A DNA stretch of 45,989 bases from an uncultured Bacteroidales bacterium (GCA_947164955.1 CAMUYT010000004.1:1-45989), one strand, 5' to 3'; counted from the stretch's first letter, positions 1 to 9,059 are shown. Numbers and translations: made by a program. Notes: generated from the letters alone by a model not told the origin.

Positions 1-29
1 TGTCATCCCCACGTGGGGAGGTGCGGGGC

Positions 30-1055
30 ATGGGATCTATACTTTCTAAGGCTTCCCAAGTTTTCATCCTTACCGATGAAAACGTCGCTCCGTTTTGGCT
101 GCCCGAAACCGAATATTGGCTTGGCTGCGAAAACGCGGTCGAGATCGTGATAAAATCTGGCGAGAAATACAAAACCCTGCAAACAATCCAACATATCTGG
201 AAAACCTTGATGCGCCATCATGCCGACCGCAACGCCTTGTTAGTCAACCTCGGAGGCGGTGTGATAACCGACTTGGGCGGCTTTGTGGCTTCTACGTACA
301 TGCGTGGTATCAAGTTCATCAACATTCCGACGACCTTGCTTGGTATGGTCGACGCGGCGATAGGAGGGAAGACGGGCATCGACTTCGGCGGCGCAAAAAA
401 CCAAATCGGCACTTTTGCAGAAGCAATGGCAGTAATCACCGACCCTGTTTATTTGGAGACTTTGGATGCGCGCGAAATTAGGTCGGGCCTTGCCGAAATG
501 CTGAAATACGGTTTCATTGCCGACCCTAAATTGCTTCATGCGGATGCGGAGAATTACGTCCCTTATATAAAAAGGTGTGGAGAAATCAAGCGCGAAATCG
601 TGAAGAAAGACCCGACGGAGAAAGGCGTGCGCAAAATCCTGAATTTTGGTCATACCCTTGGCCATGCCATAGAAAGCCATTGCTTGACGACAGATTATCC
701 CCTGCTTCACGGCGAGGCGGTGGCCTTGGGAATGGCTGCGGCTCTTTGGATTTCGGTGAAACAGTGTGACTTGGCTGCTTCGGTTTTGAAAAACTTTGAA
801 AACAAGTTGCCGATGCTGCTTTCTGAATGCCCAATCCAGCTTTCGGAGGCTGATATTGAACCGATTATGGAATATTTGGTGTTCGACAAGAAAAACAAAG
901 GAGAAAAACCGCAATTCGTTCTGCTTGAGTCGGTCGGGAAGCCGGTTTGGGATGTGGAAGTGGAACCGGTTCTCGTGTCGGAAGCCCTGTCTTATTTGTT
1001 AAAGTGGATCTCAAACAATTGCTCCGAGGAGCGTCGTTTTTGTTTACCGTTCTGA
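30..1055 (+). CDS. aroB: 3-dehydroquinate synthase (start uncertain: GTG at 21, ATG at 30, or upstream of the window)
   Basis: Translation has NLGGGVITDLGGFVASTYMRGIKFINIPTTLLGMVDAAIGGKTGID and FGHTLGHAIE, typical of AroB; frame is open to the window edge. Confidence 0.93.
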   Translation: MGSILSKASQVFILTDENVAPFWLPETEYWLGCENAVEIVIKSGEKYKTLQTIQHIWKTLMRHHADRNALLVNLGGGVITDLGGFVASTYMRGIKFINIPTTLLGMVDAAIGGKTGIDFGGAKNQIGTFAEAMAVITDPVYLETLDAREIRSGLAEMLKYGFIADPKLLHADAENYVPYIKRCGEIKREIVKKDPTEKGVRKILNFGHTLGHAIESHCLTTDYPLLHGEAVALGMAAALWISVKQCDLAASVLKNFENKLPMLLSECPIQLSEADIEPIMEYLVFDKKNKGEKPQFVLLESVGKPVWDVEVEPVLVSEALSYLLKWISNNCSEERRFCLPF

Positions 1056-1059
1056 GCCA

Positions 1060-2304
1060 ATGCTTAAGAAAACCGTCATATTGCCCGCCAGCAAAAGCGA
1101 ATCGAACCGCGCCTTGATGATCGCGGCGTATGGCGGGTTTTCCCCCGATGTTGCGAATCTTTCTGATTCCCAAGACACCAAGGTGTTGCGGGAAGCATTG
1201 ATGTTTTGCCATGAGCGGAAAACCATCGACATCGCCGATTGCGGCACGGCAGCACGTTTCATGACCACCTATTTGGCCTGCCATGACGGAGATTGGCTCC
1301 TCACGGGCACTGACCGCATGAAACAACGTCCAATCAAGCCGTTGGTGGACGTGCTGAGAAAGCTTGGATCCAGTATCGAATATGTTGAAAGCGAAGGTTT
1401 TCTGCCGTTGAAAATCCACGGAAAATCCATTGCTGGCGGAAAAGCATCGCTCGATGTTTCGCAAAGCAGCCAGTTTGCCTCATCTTTGTTGCTTGCTGCC
1501 CCGATGTGGCGCGACGGCCTTGAGCTCGAACTCATTGGCAATTTCAATTCGGTGCCTTATCTCGACATGACCATCGCTATGATGTGCCATTTTTCGGCAC
1601 AGGTGGAGCGGAAAGGGAGTGTGGTTACAGTGAAGCCCAAACCCTACCGCCCCAACAGCTTTACGGTCGAAGCCGACTGGAGCGCTGCCTCCTATTGGTA
1701 TGAGTTGGCCGCACTGAGCGAGGCCTGCGAGATTAGCCTGATGGGGTTGTGTAGTCCTTCAACAGTTCGACGAGCACCGTCCCCTGCGAGTCTTCAGGGC
1801 GATGCCATCATCGCCGACTGGATGCAGGCCTTCGGTGTGATGACGACAGAAATGGACTCGGCGTTGGTTTTAACAAAAAAATCATTTACCAATACGACCC
1901 TGTCTTTTGATTTTTCCAACACGCCCGACCTTTTTCCGACGATTGTAGCTACCTGTGCAGGCTTGCAACGCCCTGCTCGTTTTACGGGCATCGCCAATCT
2001 CATGTTCAAAGAATCAGACAGGGAGGACGCGATGCAGGCTGAAGTGGCAAAAATCGGAACAAAACTCAATAAAGTTTCTGATAATGAGGCTGTTCTTATT
2101 CCCAGCGTAAGGTTGCCTTATTTTGAGAAAAAACGCCCACTGCACTTCCTCTCCCATGACGATCACCGTGTCGTCATGGCCTTGGCACCTTTGGCCATGA
2201 AAGTAGGCGACCTTCTTTTCGACCATCCTGAAGTGGTGCGAAAATCCTATCCAAATTTTTGGGAACAGATGGGTTTTACGGGTTTTTGGCCAAAAAAAGC
2301 GTAA
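1060..2304 (+). CDS. aroA: 3-phosphoshikimate 1-carboxyvinyltransferase (EPSP synthase)
   Basis: LPASKSESNRALMIAA, DCGTAARFMTTYLA, SLQGDA, DHRVVMALAPLA motifs; 5 nt downstream of aroB. Confidence 0.93.
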   Translation: MLKKTVILPASKSESNRALMIAAYGGFSPDVANLSDSQDTKVLREALMFCHERKTIDIADCGTAARFMTTYLACHDGDWLLTGTDRMKQRPIKPLVDVLRKLGSSIEYVESEGFLPLKIHGKSIAGGKASLDVSQSSQFASSLLLAAPMWRDGLELELIGNFNSVPYLDMTIAMMCHFSAQVERKGSVVTVKPKPYRPNSFTVEADWSAASYWYELAALSEACEISLMGLCSPSTVRRAPSPASLQGDAIIADWMQAFGVMTTEMDSALVLTKKSFTNTTLSFDFSNTPDLFPTIVATCAGLQRPARFTGIANLMFKESDREDAMQAEVAKIGTKLNKVSDNEAVLIPSVRLPYFEKKRPLHFLSHDDHRVVMALAPLAMKVGDLLFDHPEVVRKSYPNFWEQMGFTGFWPKKA

Positions 2305-2317
2305 TATTTGTATTGGT

Positions 2318-2351
2318 TTTGTAAAAAGTATGAATAAAATCTGTATTTTTG
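2318..2351 (+). promoter_or_regulatory. Candidate Bacteroidetes-type promoter (TTTG, 22-nt spacer, TATTTTTG)
   Basis: TTTG at 2318-2321 and TAnnTTTG at 2344-2351, about 22 nt before the ATG at 2374. Confidence 0.55.
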
Positions 2352-2373
2352 CACGGATTTTCGCGCGAAATAT

Positions 2374-3096
2374 ATGAAAGTTGAGTTGTTTGTACCCTGC
2401 ATCATTGACCAGTTCTATCCTGAAGTGGCTTCCAATACAGTGAAGGTGTTGGAACGCGCAGGCGTTGAAGTGGAGTACAATCCGGAGCAGACCTGTTGCG
2501 GACGTTTTGCCTATAATGCGGGCTTTATTGAAGATGCAAAGGAGTTGGGCGACAAGTTCCTTAATGACTTTTCGTACAACGGTCCTGTAGTGGCCCCCTC
2601 GGCAGCTTGTGTGCATTACATCAAAAAACGTTATCCTGAGTTGTTCTTTAACACTGCCAACCATTTGAATTTCAAGCGGATGGTGGCTAATGTCTACGAG
2701 TTGACCGATTTCTTGGTCAACAAGGTGCAATTCGACGATTTTGGTGCCGAGTTCCCTTATAAGGTGACGTTCCACGACAGCTGTAGTGCCTTGCGTGGCT
2801 CGGGATTGGGTAAGGAGGCGCGGCAACTGCTGTCAAAGGTTAAAGGCTTGGAGCTCATCGAGATGAAACAGCCCGATTTGTGCTGTGGCGCTGATTTTTC
2901 CTTGGAAGTGGGGCATGAAATCCTGTCGGAAGGCATGGCAAGCCACAAGGTGAAGAATGCCTTGAACACGGGTGCCGAATACATCGTTTCGACTGACATG
3001 ACTTGCCTTATGCACCAAAAAGCATACATCGAGAAAGAAGGATTGCCCATCAAGGTGATCCATATCGCCGATGTTTTGGCTTCGGGATGGTTCTAA
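2374..3096 (+). CDS. (Fe-S)-binding protein, LutA/YkgE-like CCG-domain protein
   Basis: CIIDQFYPEVA...CCGRFAYNAG and HDSCSALRGSGLG...DLCCGADFS repeated CCG-type cysteine motifs. Confidence 0.85.
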   Translation: MKVELFVPCIIDQFYPEVASNTVKVLERAGVEVEYNPEQTCCGRFAYNAGFIEDAKELGDKFLNDFSYNGPVVAPSAACVHYIKKRYPELFFNTANHLNFKRMVANVYELTDFLVNKVQFDDFGAEFPYKVTFHDSCSALRGSGLGKEARQLLSKVKGLELIEMKQPDLCCGADFSLEVGHEILSEGMASHKVKNALNTGAEYIVSTDMTCLMHQKAYIEKEGLPIKVIHIADVLASGWF

Positions 3097-3100
3097 ACAA

Positions 3101-3670
3101 ATGAATATGAATGATTATTATATACATGAAAGCAGCTTCGTAGATGATAACGTGAGCATCGGGAAAGGTACGAAAATTTGGCATTTCTGCCATATTCAGT
3201 CGGGTGCTGTCATCGGCGAGAACTGCTCTTTCGGACAAAATGTGAACATCGGCAACAACGTGCATATCGGCAATGGTGTGCGCATCCAAAACAATGTGTC
3301 GGTCTATGAAGGTGTCGAGATTGAAGACAACGTGTTCTGCGGTCCGAGCTGCGTGTTCACCAATGTGACCAAGCCTCGGGCGCATTTCCCCGTGCACGGT
3401 GTCTACGCCAAGACCAAGATTTGCGAAGGTGCTTCGTTGGGCGCCAACTGCACCGTGGTTTGTGGCCATACGGTCGGCAAGTGCGCTCTCATCGCCGCAG
3501 GTGCCGTGGTCACCAAAGACGTGAAACCCTATGCCTTGATGGCAGGCGTTCCCGCCCGTCAAATCGGCTGGGTGTGTGAATGCGGTCAACGCCTCGATGC
3601 CTTGTTGCAGTGCAGTTGCGGCAGAGAATACAAAGAAATAAACGGTGAATTGAAACCGGTAAAGCCCTGA
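3101..3670 (+). CDS. Left-handed beta-helix (hexapeptide) acetyltransferase, WbpD/WlbB-like
   Basis: Hexapeptide repeats (IGENCSFGQNVNIGNNVHIGNGVRI); C-terminal CECGQRLDALLQCSCGREYK as in WbpD-type enzymes; ATG at 3101 preferred over 3071. Confidence 0.85.
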   Translation: MNMNDYYIHESSFVDDNVSIGKGTKIWHFCHIQSGAVIGENCSFGQNVNIGNNVHIGNGVRIQNNVSVYEGVEIEDNVFCGPSCVFTNVTKPRAHFPVHGVYAKTKICEGASLGANCTVVCGHTVGKCALIAAGAVVTKDVKPYALMAGVPARQIGWVCECGQRLDALLQCSCGREYKEINGELKPVKP

Positions 3671-3722
3671 CGGGGCGACCCTATATCAACGGGGATATCC
3701 CTGAAAAACAAAAACAGAGAAT

Positions 3723-4853
3723 ATGCAATTCAGAGACCTAAAAACACAATATGCTGTCCTGAAGGACGAAATGGATAAGGCCATTCTCGATGTGGTCGCC
3801 TCAAGCGCCTACGTGATGGGCCCTAAGATTAAGGAGATGGAGACCGCATTTGCCGAGTACGTCGGTGTGAAGCACTGCATCGCCTGCAATAGCGGCACCG
3901 ATGCCTTGCTGCTTGCCTTGAAGGTGTGGGACGTGAAACCTGGCGACGCCGTGTTCGTACCCAGCTTCACCTTCTTCGCTTCTGCCGAGGTCATCGCCAT
4001 GCAAGGGGCAACGCCGGTCTTCGTCGATGTCGACAAGGATACGTTCAATATGGACGTGGCCGATCTCGAACGTAAGATTGAACAGACCCTGAAGCGGGAC
4101 AAATTGACGCCACGCGTTATTATTGCGGTCGACCTGTTTGGCCTTCCAGCCGACTTCAAGGCGATCCGTAAGGTGGCCGAAAAACATAACCTCTTTGTAC
4201 TTGAAGACGGTGCCCAAGGCTTTGGTGGCCGCATCGGCAATCAAAAAGCCTGTACGTTCGGCGACATCTCCACCACCTCGTTCTTCCCTGCCAAGCCTGT
4301 GGGGTGCTACGGTGACGGTGGTGCTGTGTTCACCGACAACGACGAGTGGGCCGCTTTGCTCGATTCCTACCATATCCACGGCAAGGGCAACGACCGCTAC
4401 GACAACGTGCGTATCGGCATGAACTCACGCTTGGACAGCATCCAGGCGGCCATCCTCATGGTCAAGTTGAAGGCCTTTGCAGCGCATGAGTTGGAATATG
4501 TCAACAAGGTGGCGGCACGTTATACGGAGTTGCTCCACGACGTGGTAAAGACGCCTATCGTGCCTGAAGGCTTCTATTCCAGTTGGGCACAATACACGCT
4601 ACAACTTGAAAATAAGGAAGTCAGATCGGGATTGCAGAACGCCTTGAAGGCCCTCGACATCCCCACGGCCATCTATTATCCCATCCCGATGCATCGCCAA
4701 ACGGCGTTCAACTATCTGTGCCTGGATGAGAACCGTTGCCCTGTGTCCGACCAGCTGGCCGACACGGTCATTTCCTTGCCCGTCCATCCCTATCTCTCGG
4801 AAGAGGATCAGGATAGGATTTGCGAGGCTGTACGTCAATATTTGGGAAAATAA
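3723..4853 (+). CDS. DegT/DnrJ/EryC1/StrS family sugar aminotransferase, WbpE-like
   Basis: CNSGTDALLLAL, EDGAQGFGGRI, TTSFFPAKPVGCYGDGGA PLP-aminotransferase motifs. Confidence 0.9.
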   Translation: MQFRDLKTQYAVLKDEMDKAILDVVASSAYVMGPKIKEMETAFAEYVGVKHCIACNSGTDALLLALKVWDVKPGDAVFVPSFTFFASAEVIAMQGATPVFVDVDKDTFNMDVADLERKIEQTLKRDKLTPRVIIAVDLFGLPADFKAIRKVAEKHNLFVLEDGAQGFGGRIGNQKACTFGDISTTSFFPAKPVGCYGDGGAVFTDNDEWAALLDSYHIHGKGNDRYDNVRIGMNSRLDSIQAAILMVKLKAFAAHELEYVNKVAARYTELLHDVVKTPIVPEGFYSSWAQYTLQLENKEVRSGLQNALKALDIPTAIYYPIPMHRQTAFNYLCLDENRCPVSDQLADTVISLPVHPYLSEEDQDRICEAVRQYLGK

Positions 4854-4865
4854 AAATAGCGGGGC

Positions 4866-5987
4866 ATGGGTGTTAAGTCGTTTTTCAACGAAATGATTGC
4901 TCGCGACAATTACGACGAGGTGATGGAGTACCTTGCCGTGACCGAGACCCAGCATGCCCCGAGATTCGAGTTTGACCAGGCCCCCGACCAGCTTCGCGAG
5001 TTGATTGCCATGGCTGAGACCCCGCGCAGCGAGGAACGCTCACAGTGGCTCAACGACTATGCCGACAGATCATGGTCGGCTCCCGATGGCGAGGCCGAGG
5101 TGCTGCTGGCCAAAGACCATCTGAACGCCATCCGTTATCTGAATCGTTACCTGCGTAAAGCCAACGCCAAGCTGAAGCAAGACGGCTATCTCGTCTGTAG
5201 CTTCGACACAGCGCAGAAGCGCAGGGCACAGATTTTCAGCAAATACCCTAAATTTATTGCAAAGATTGTCTATTTCTTTGATTTTCTTTGGCATAGGGTA
5301 TGCCCTAAAACCAGGTTGACGCGGCGTTTCTACTATTTCTGTACGCGCAAGGTGAGAAAAGTGTTTCCCCGTCCTGAGGTGCTTGGCAGGTTGTATTATT
5401 GTGGCTTCGATGTGGTGAGCGAGCAATACATCCACGACCGTTATTGCGTGATCGCCCAAAAGAAACGTCAGCCCAGCAAGGAGCAACACACCTACGGGGC
5501 ACTGGTGCGCTTGCGTCGTTACGGAAAGGATGGCAAGCTCTTCAATGTGTTCAAGTTTCGCACCATGTATGCCTATTCGGAGTATTTGCAGACCTATGTG
5601 TATGAAAACAACGACTTGGATGCAGGCGGCAAGTTCCGCGACGACTATCGGGTGACAGAGTGGGGGCGTTTCTTGCGCAAGACGTGGCTCGACGAGCTGC
5701 CCATGCTCATCAACCTGCTGAAAGGACAGATGAAGATCGTGGGCGTCAGGCCGTTAAGTCAGCAATATTTCAATCTTTATAGCGAAGAATTGCAGCAACT
5801 TAGGATCAAGACCAAGCCTGGGTTGTTGCCACCATTCTATGTCGACATGCCTGAGACTTTGGACGAGATCCAGGAGAGCGAACGCAACTATCTGGAGGCA
5901 TATTTAGAGCATCCTTTCCGCACTGATTGGAAATATTTTTGGAAAATTATCCGCAACATTGTCTTCAAAGGGGAAAGGTCCAAATAA
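4866..5987 (+). CDS. Bacterial sugar transferase (PF02397-like C-terminal half) with an atypical N-terminal region
   Basis: FNVFKFRTM...DYRVTEWGRFLRKTWLDELPMLINLLKGQMKIVGVRPL typical of the catalytic region of undecaprenyl-phosphate sugar transferases. Confidence 0.8.
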   Translation: MGVKSFFNEMIARDNYDEVMEYLAVTETQHAPRFEFDQAPDQLRELIAMAETPRSEERSQWLNDYADRSWSAPDGEAEVLLAKDHLNAIRYLNRYLRKANAKLKQDGYLVCSFDTAQKRRAQIFSKYPKFIAKIVYFFDFLWHRVCPKTRLTRRFYYFCTRKVRKVFPRPEVLGRLYYCGFDVVSEQYIHDRYCVIAQKKRQPSKEQHTYGALVRLRRYGKDGKLFNVFKFRTMYAYSEYLQTYVYENNDLDAGGKFRDDYRVTEWGRFLRKTWLDELPMLINLLKGQMKIVGVRPLSQQYFNLYSEELQQLRIKTKPGLLPPFYVDMPETLDEIQESERNYLEAYLEHPFRTDWKYFWKIIRNIVFKGERSK

Positions 5988-6023
5988 GTCCTTGTTATTT
6001 TTCTTGTAATTTTTCCTTTTATT

Positions 6024-6057
6024 TTTGTTGTTTTATCGTAAAAAAGCTTTATTTTTG
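6024..6057 (+). promoter_or_regulatory. Candidate Bacteroidetes-type promoter upstream of the ABC permease
   Basis: TTTG at 6024-6027, 22-nt spacer, TATTTTTG at 6050-6057. Confidence 0.5.
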
Positions 6058-6209
6058 CAAATTGTATTCCGTTTGTGAATGCAATTCGGGATGCGAGCAA
6101 AAATTGCTTCTCTTAATGATAGAATTAAGTGATTGCAAATCAGTAAATTACTGCTTCTTGATGTGAGTCAAGGCAGCGAAGCTATACACTTTCTTGAATT
6201 ATTTGGAAA

Positions 6210-7085
6210 ATGGCTCAAACGACAGAAGAAAACTGGACCACCGTCATCAAGCCGCGCAATGGCTTGTTTGAGGTGAACCTGAAAGAGATATGGGATTACC
6301 GTGATTTGCTTGGTATGTTTGTGAAGCGCGACATCACGGTGGCCTACAAGCAAACCATTCTTGGCCCGCTTTGGTGGATCATCCAGCCTGCTTTGACGGT
6401 CATCATGTACATGGTGGTGTTTGGCGGCATCGCTGGTATCCCTACCGATGGCATTCCGCAGCCTTTGTTCTACCTTGGCGGCGTGTGTATGTGGCAATAT
6501 TTCGCTGATTGCCTGAATCGTACGGCCAACACTTTTGTGAGCCATGCGGGCATCTTCGGCAAGGTGTACTTCCCGCGCCTGATTATGCCTTTGGCCAATG
6601 TCACGAGTAACCTGGTGCGTTTCGGCATCCAGTTTGGTTTGTTTGTTGTCGTCTACGTGTATTATGCCTGCATAGGGATGGCACCGAGTCCCAATTGGTA
6701 TTTCCTGCTGTTCCCATTGCTTGTGGTGATGATGGCCGGATTGGCTTTGGGCTTTGGCATCATCATCTCTTCGATGACGACCAAATATCGCGACTTGCAG
6801 ATCCTATTCACCTTCGTCGTGCAGCTGTGGATGTATGCCACTCCGATTGTCTATCCGTTGAGTCAAGTGGCCGGGAAGAAGGTGCTGGGCATGGACTTGA
6901 CCACCATCATGTGCCTCAACCCCGTGACCCCTGTCATTGAGACCTTCAAGCACGGAGCCTTGGGCGCAGGCCAGTTCATAGGTTGGGGCTGGTTGACCTA
7001 CAGTTTCGTGTTCATGGTTGTTGTCCTCGTCCTCGGCATCCTGATTTTCAACAAGGTGCAGAAGAGCTTTATGGATACGGTTTGA
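6210..7085 (+). CDS. Polysaccharide ABC transporter permease (Wzm-like)
   Basis: FVKRDITVAYKQTILGPLWWIIQP and a polytopic membrane pattern typical of ABC-2 polysaccharide exporters. Confidence 0.9.
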   Translation: MAQTTEENWTTVIKPRNGLFEVNLKEIWDYRDLLGMFVKRDITVAYKQTILGPLWWIIQPALTVIMYMVVFGGIAGIPTDGIPQPLFYLGGVCMWQYFADCLNRTANTFVSHAGIFGKVYFPRLIMPLANVTSNLVRFGIQFGLFVVVYVYYACIGMAPSPNWYFLLFPLLVVMMAGLALGFGIIISSMTTKYRDLQILFTFVVQLWMYATPIVYPLSQVAGKKVLGMDLTTIMCLNPVTPVIETFKHGALGAGQFIGWGWLTYSFVFMVVVLVLGILIFNKVQKSFMDTV

Positions 7086-7131
7086 GGCATAGCGTATAAA
7101 AGTGTAATTCTGGTTTCGACATTATCAGGAA

Positions 7132-8676
7132 ATGAAATATCCCATTGGCATACAAAACTTTGAGGAAATCCGCACCAAAGGTTTCGCTTATGTGGACAAG
7201 ACGCGCTTGTTGTATAAGTTGGTCGATGAAGGGAAGTATTATTTCCTGTCGAGGCCCCGTAGGTTCGGCAAGTCGTTGCTCCTTTCAACCATAGAGTCGT
7301 TTTTCCAAGGTAGGAAAGATCTGTTTGAAGGTCTGGCTATTGAGAAACTTGAAAACAAGTGGGAAAGCCATCCCATCATGCATCTCGACCTCAACACCGA
7401 GAGGTATGACACGAAAGAGGCACTAGATAATAGGCTGAGCCTTGCCTTGTCGGGCTGGGAGGAACTTTACGGGGGCAACCACAACGAGAAATCGCTCAGT
7501 TCGAGGTTTGAAGGGGTGATAGCCAGGGCGGCCAAGCATACGGGCAGGCAGGTGGTGATATTGGTGGACGAGTACGACAAGCCGATGCTTCAGGCCATTG
7601 GCAACGAGGCGTTGCAGGCCGAGTATCGTGCCACGTTGAAAGCGTTCTACGGTGCCTTGAAGTCGTGCGATCGGCATATTCGCTTCGCTTTCCTCACCGG
7701 CGTGACCAAGTTCGGCAAGGTGAGCGTGTTCAGCGACCTGAACAACCTGTTTGACATATCCTTCGACAAGCGTTATGTGTCGATTTGTGGAATAACGGAA
7801 AGCGAACTCCGAACCCAGTTTGACGCTAGTGTAGAGACGCTTGCTAAGGCAAACGGGATGAGCAAAGGGGAATGCTATGCGCGATTGAAACACGACTTTG
7901 ACGGCTATCACTTCGAGTGGAATACGGAAGGCATTTACAACCCGTTCAGCCTGCTAAACACACTTTCGAGCTGCCAGTTCCGCGACTATTGGTTCGAGAC
8001 GGGGACTCCTTCCTTCCTCGTGCACCAGTTGCAGAAGACCAACTACCGCTTGGAGGAGATGACGGAGGAACCCTTGACAGCTGATACATTGAACTCCATC
8101 GACATCATGGACGAGAACCCCTTGCCGCTGCTCTACCAGAGCGGCTACCTGACGATAAAGGACTATGACCCTGAGTTCAAGACTTTTCTGCTTGATTTTC
8201 CCAATAGGGAAGTGCGCGACGGTTTCATCAAATATCTTGTGCCGTTCTACATGCCCAAGAAGAACGACAAGAGTACTTTTGACATTTCCAATTTCGTCAG
8301 GGAGGTCAGGTCGGGCGATGCCGAAGGCTTCATGCGACGGTTGGAGGCATTCTTCGCTAACGGCGATTATGCCTTGATGGGCGACCGCGAGTTGTATTTC
8401 CACAACGCTATGTACGTGTTCTTCACTTTGTTGGGCCTGTATGTTGAAGTGGAGCGACACACCACCAATGGGCGAATGGACATTCTGGTCCAGACAAAGG
8501 ATTTCATTTACATCTTCGAATTGAAGATTGATAAAAGCGCTGACATTGCTTTGCAGCAGATAGAAGAGAAAGGCTATGCCCGCCCGTTTGCCAGCGATCC
8601 GCGCAAGCTTTTCAAGATTGGCGTTAATTTTTCCACCGAGAAGAGGTGCATTGACGGGTGGAAGATTGAAGAATGA
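7132..8676 (+). CDS. AAA-ATPase-like / PD-(D/E)XK nuclease-like domain protein, common Bacteroidetes accessory family
   Basis: YPIGIQNFEEIRTKGFAYVDKTRLLYKLVDEGKYYFLSRPRRFGKSLLLSTIESFFQG, ILVDEYDKP; C-terminal GRMDILVQTKDFIYIFELKIDKSADIALQQIEEKGYA. Confidence 0.9.
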   Translation: MKYPIGIQNFEEIRTKGFAYVDKTRLLYKLVDEGKYYFLSRPRRFGKSLLLSTIESFFQGRKDLFEGLAIEKLENKWESHPIMHLDLNTERYDTKEALDNRLSLALSGWEELYGGNHNEKSLSSRFEGVIARAAKHTGRQVVILVDEYDKPMLQAIGNEALQAEYRATLKAFYGALKSCDRHIRFAFLTGVTKFGKVSVFSDLNNLFDISFDKRYVSICGITESELRTQFDASVETLAKANGMSKGECYARLKHDFDGYHFEWNTEGIYNPFSLLNTLSSCQFRDYWFETGTPSFLVHQLQKTNYRLEEMTEEPLTADTLNSIDIMDENPLPLLYQSGYLTIKDYDPEFKTFLLDFPNREVRDGFIKYLVPFYMPKKNDKSTFDISNFVREVRSGDAEGFMRRLEAFFANGDYALMGDRELYFHNAMYVFFTLLGLYVEVERHTTNGRMDILVQTKDFIYIFELKIDKSADIALQQIEEKGYARPFASDPRKLFKIGVNFSTEKRCIDGWKIEE

Positions 8677-8924
8677 AAGATTCCCACTGCCGAAGACCTG
8701 CACGCCGAACTCAAGACCTCGTTTGGCGAGTGAGCATAAATATATAAATTATCATTTTTCAATTATCATAAAGTAATAAAACTTTGAAAAGGTTATATGG
8801 CCTGTTTATAATCAATTGATTAGATAGTGATACATGCTCCGTTTACGACCTGTTTTTGGGCTATTGGATACAAAAGGAGTTTTGAAGGGTTGCGCGGGGG
8901 GAAGTAAGCATAAATGGGTAATTA

Positions 8925-9059
8925 ATGAAATCGATAGTTGTGACAAAAACAAAATCCATACAATTAGCCAATTCCTATGATTGCATTGGATGCGGAGCAT
9001 GTGCATCCACCTGTCCTGTGGATTGTATCCGGATGGTTGAGGATAAGGAAGAATGGTGA
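8925..9059 (+). pseudogene. Truncated ferredoxin-type fragment (44 aa), possible remnant of a larger Fe-S protein
   Basis: Manual translation MKSIVVTKTKSIQLANSYDCIGCGACASTCPVDCIRMVEDKEEW* with one CxxCxxCxxxCP motif, then stop; not in the supplied ORF track. Confidence 0.55.

Noticed and set aside
7-18. CCCCACGTGGGG palindrome at the window edge
   Set aside because: Possible operator or E-box-like site but it abuts the cut edge, so context cannot be judged
240-914. 224-aa minus-strand ORF opposite aroB
   Set aside because: Shadow ORF on a confident aroB; low-complexity-looking translation with no motifs
2014-2826. 270-aa minus-strand ORF spanning the aroA/LutA junction
   Set aside because: Crosses a promoter-like intergenic region and two confident genes; no motifs
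4859-4870. 12-mer GCGGGGCATGGG shared with 23-34, both over start codons
   Set aside because: Chance identical 12-mers are expected many times in a 46-kb window; flanks differ
7132-8676. AAA/PD-(D/E)XK protein as a novel defence system
   Set aside because: Belongs to a widespread single-gene Bacteroidetes family by its N-terminal motif; no partner genes suggestive of defence, so treated as accessory cargo
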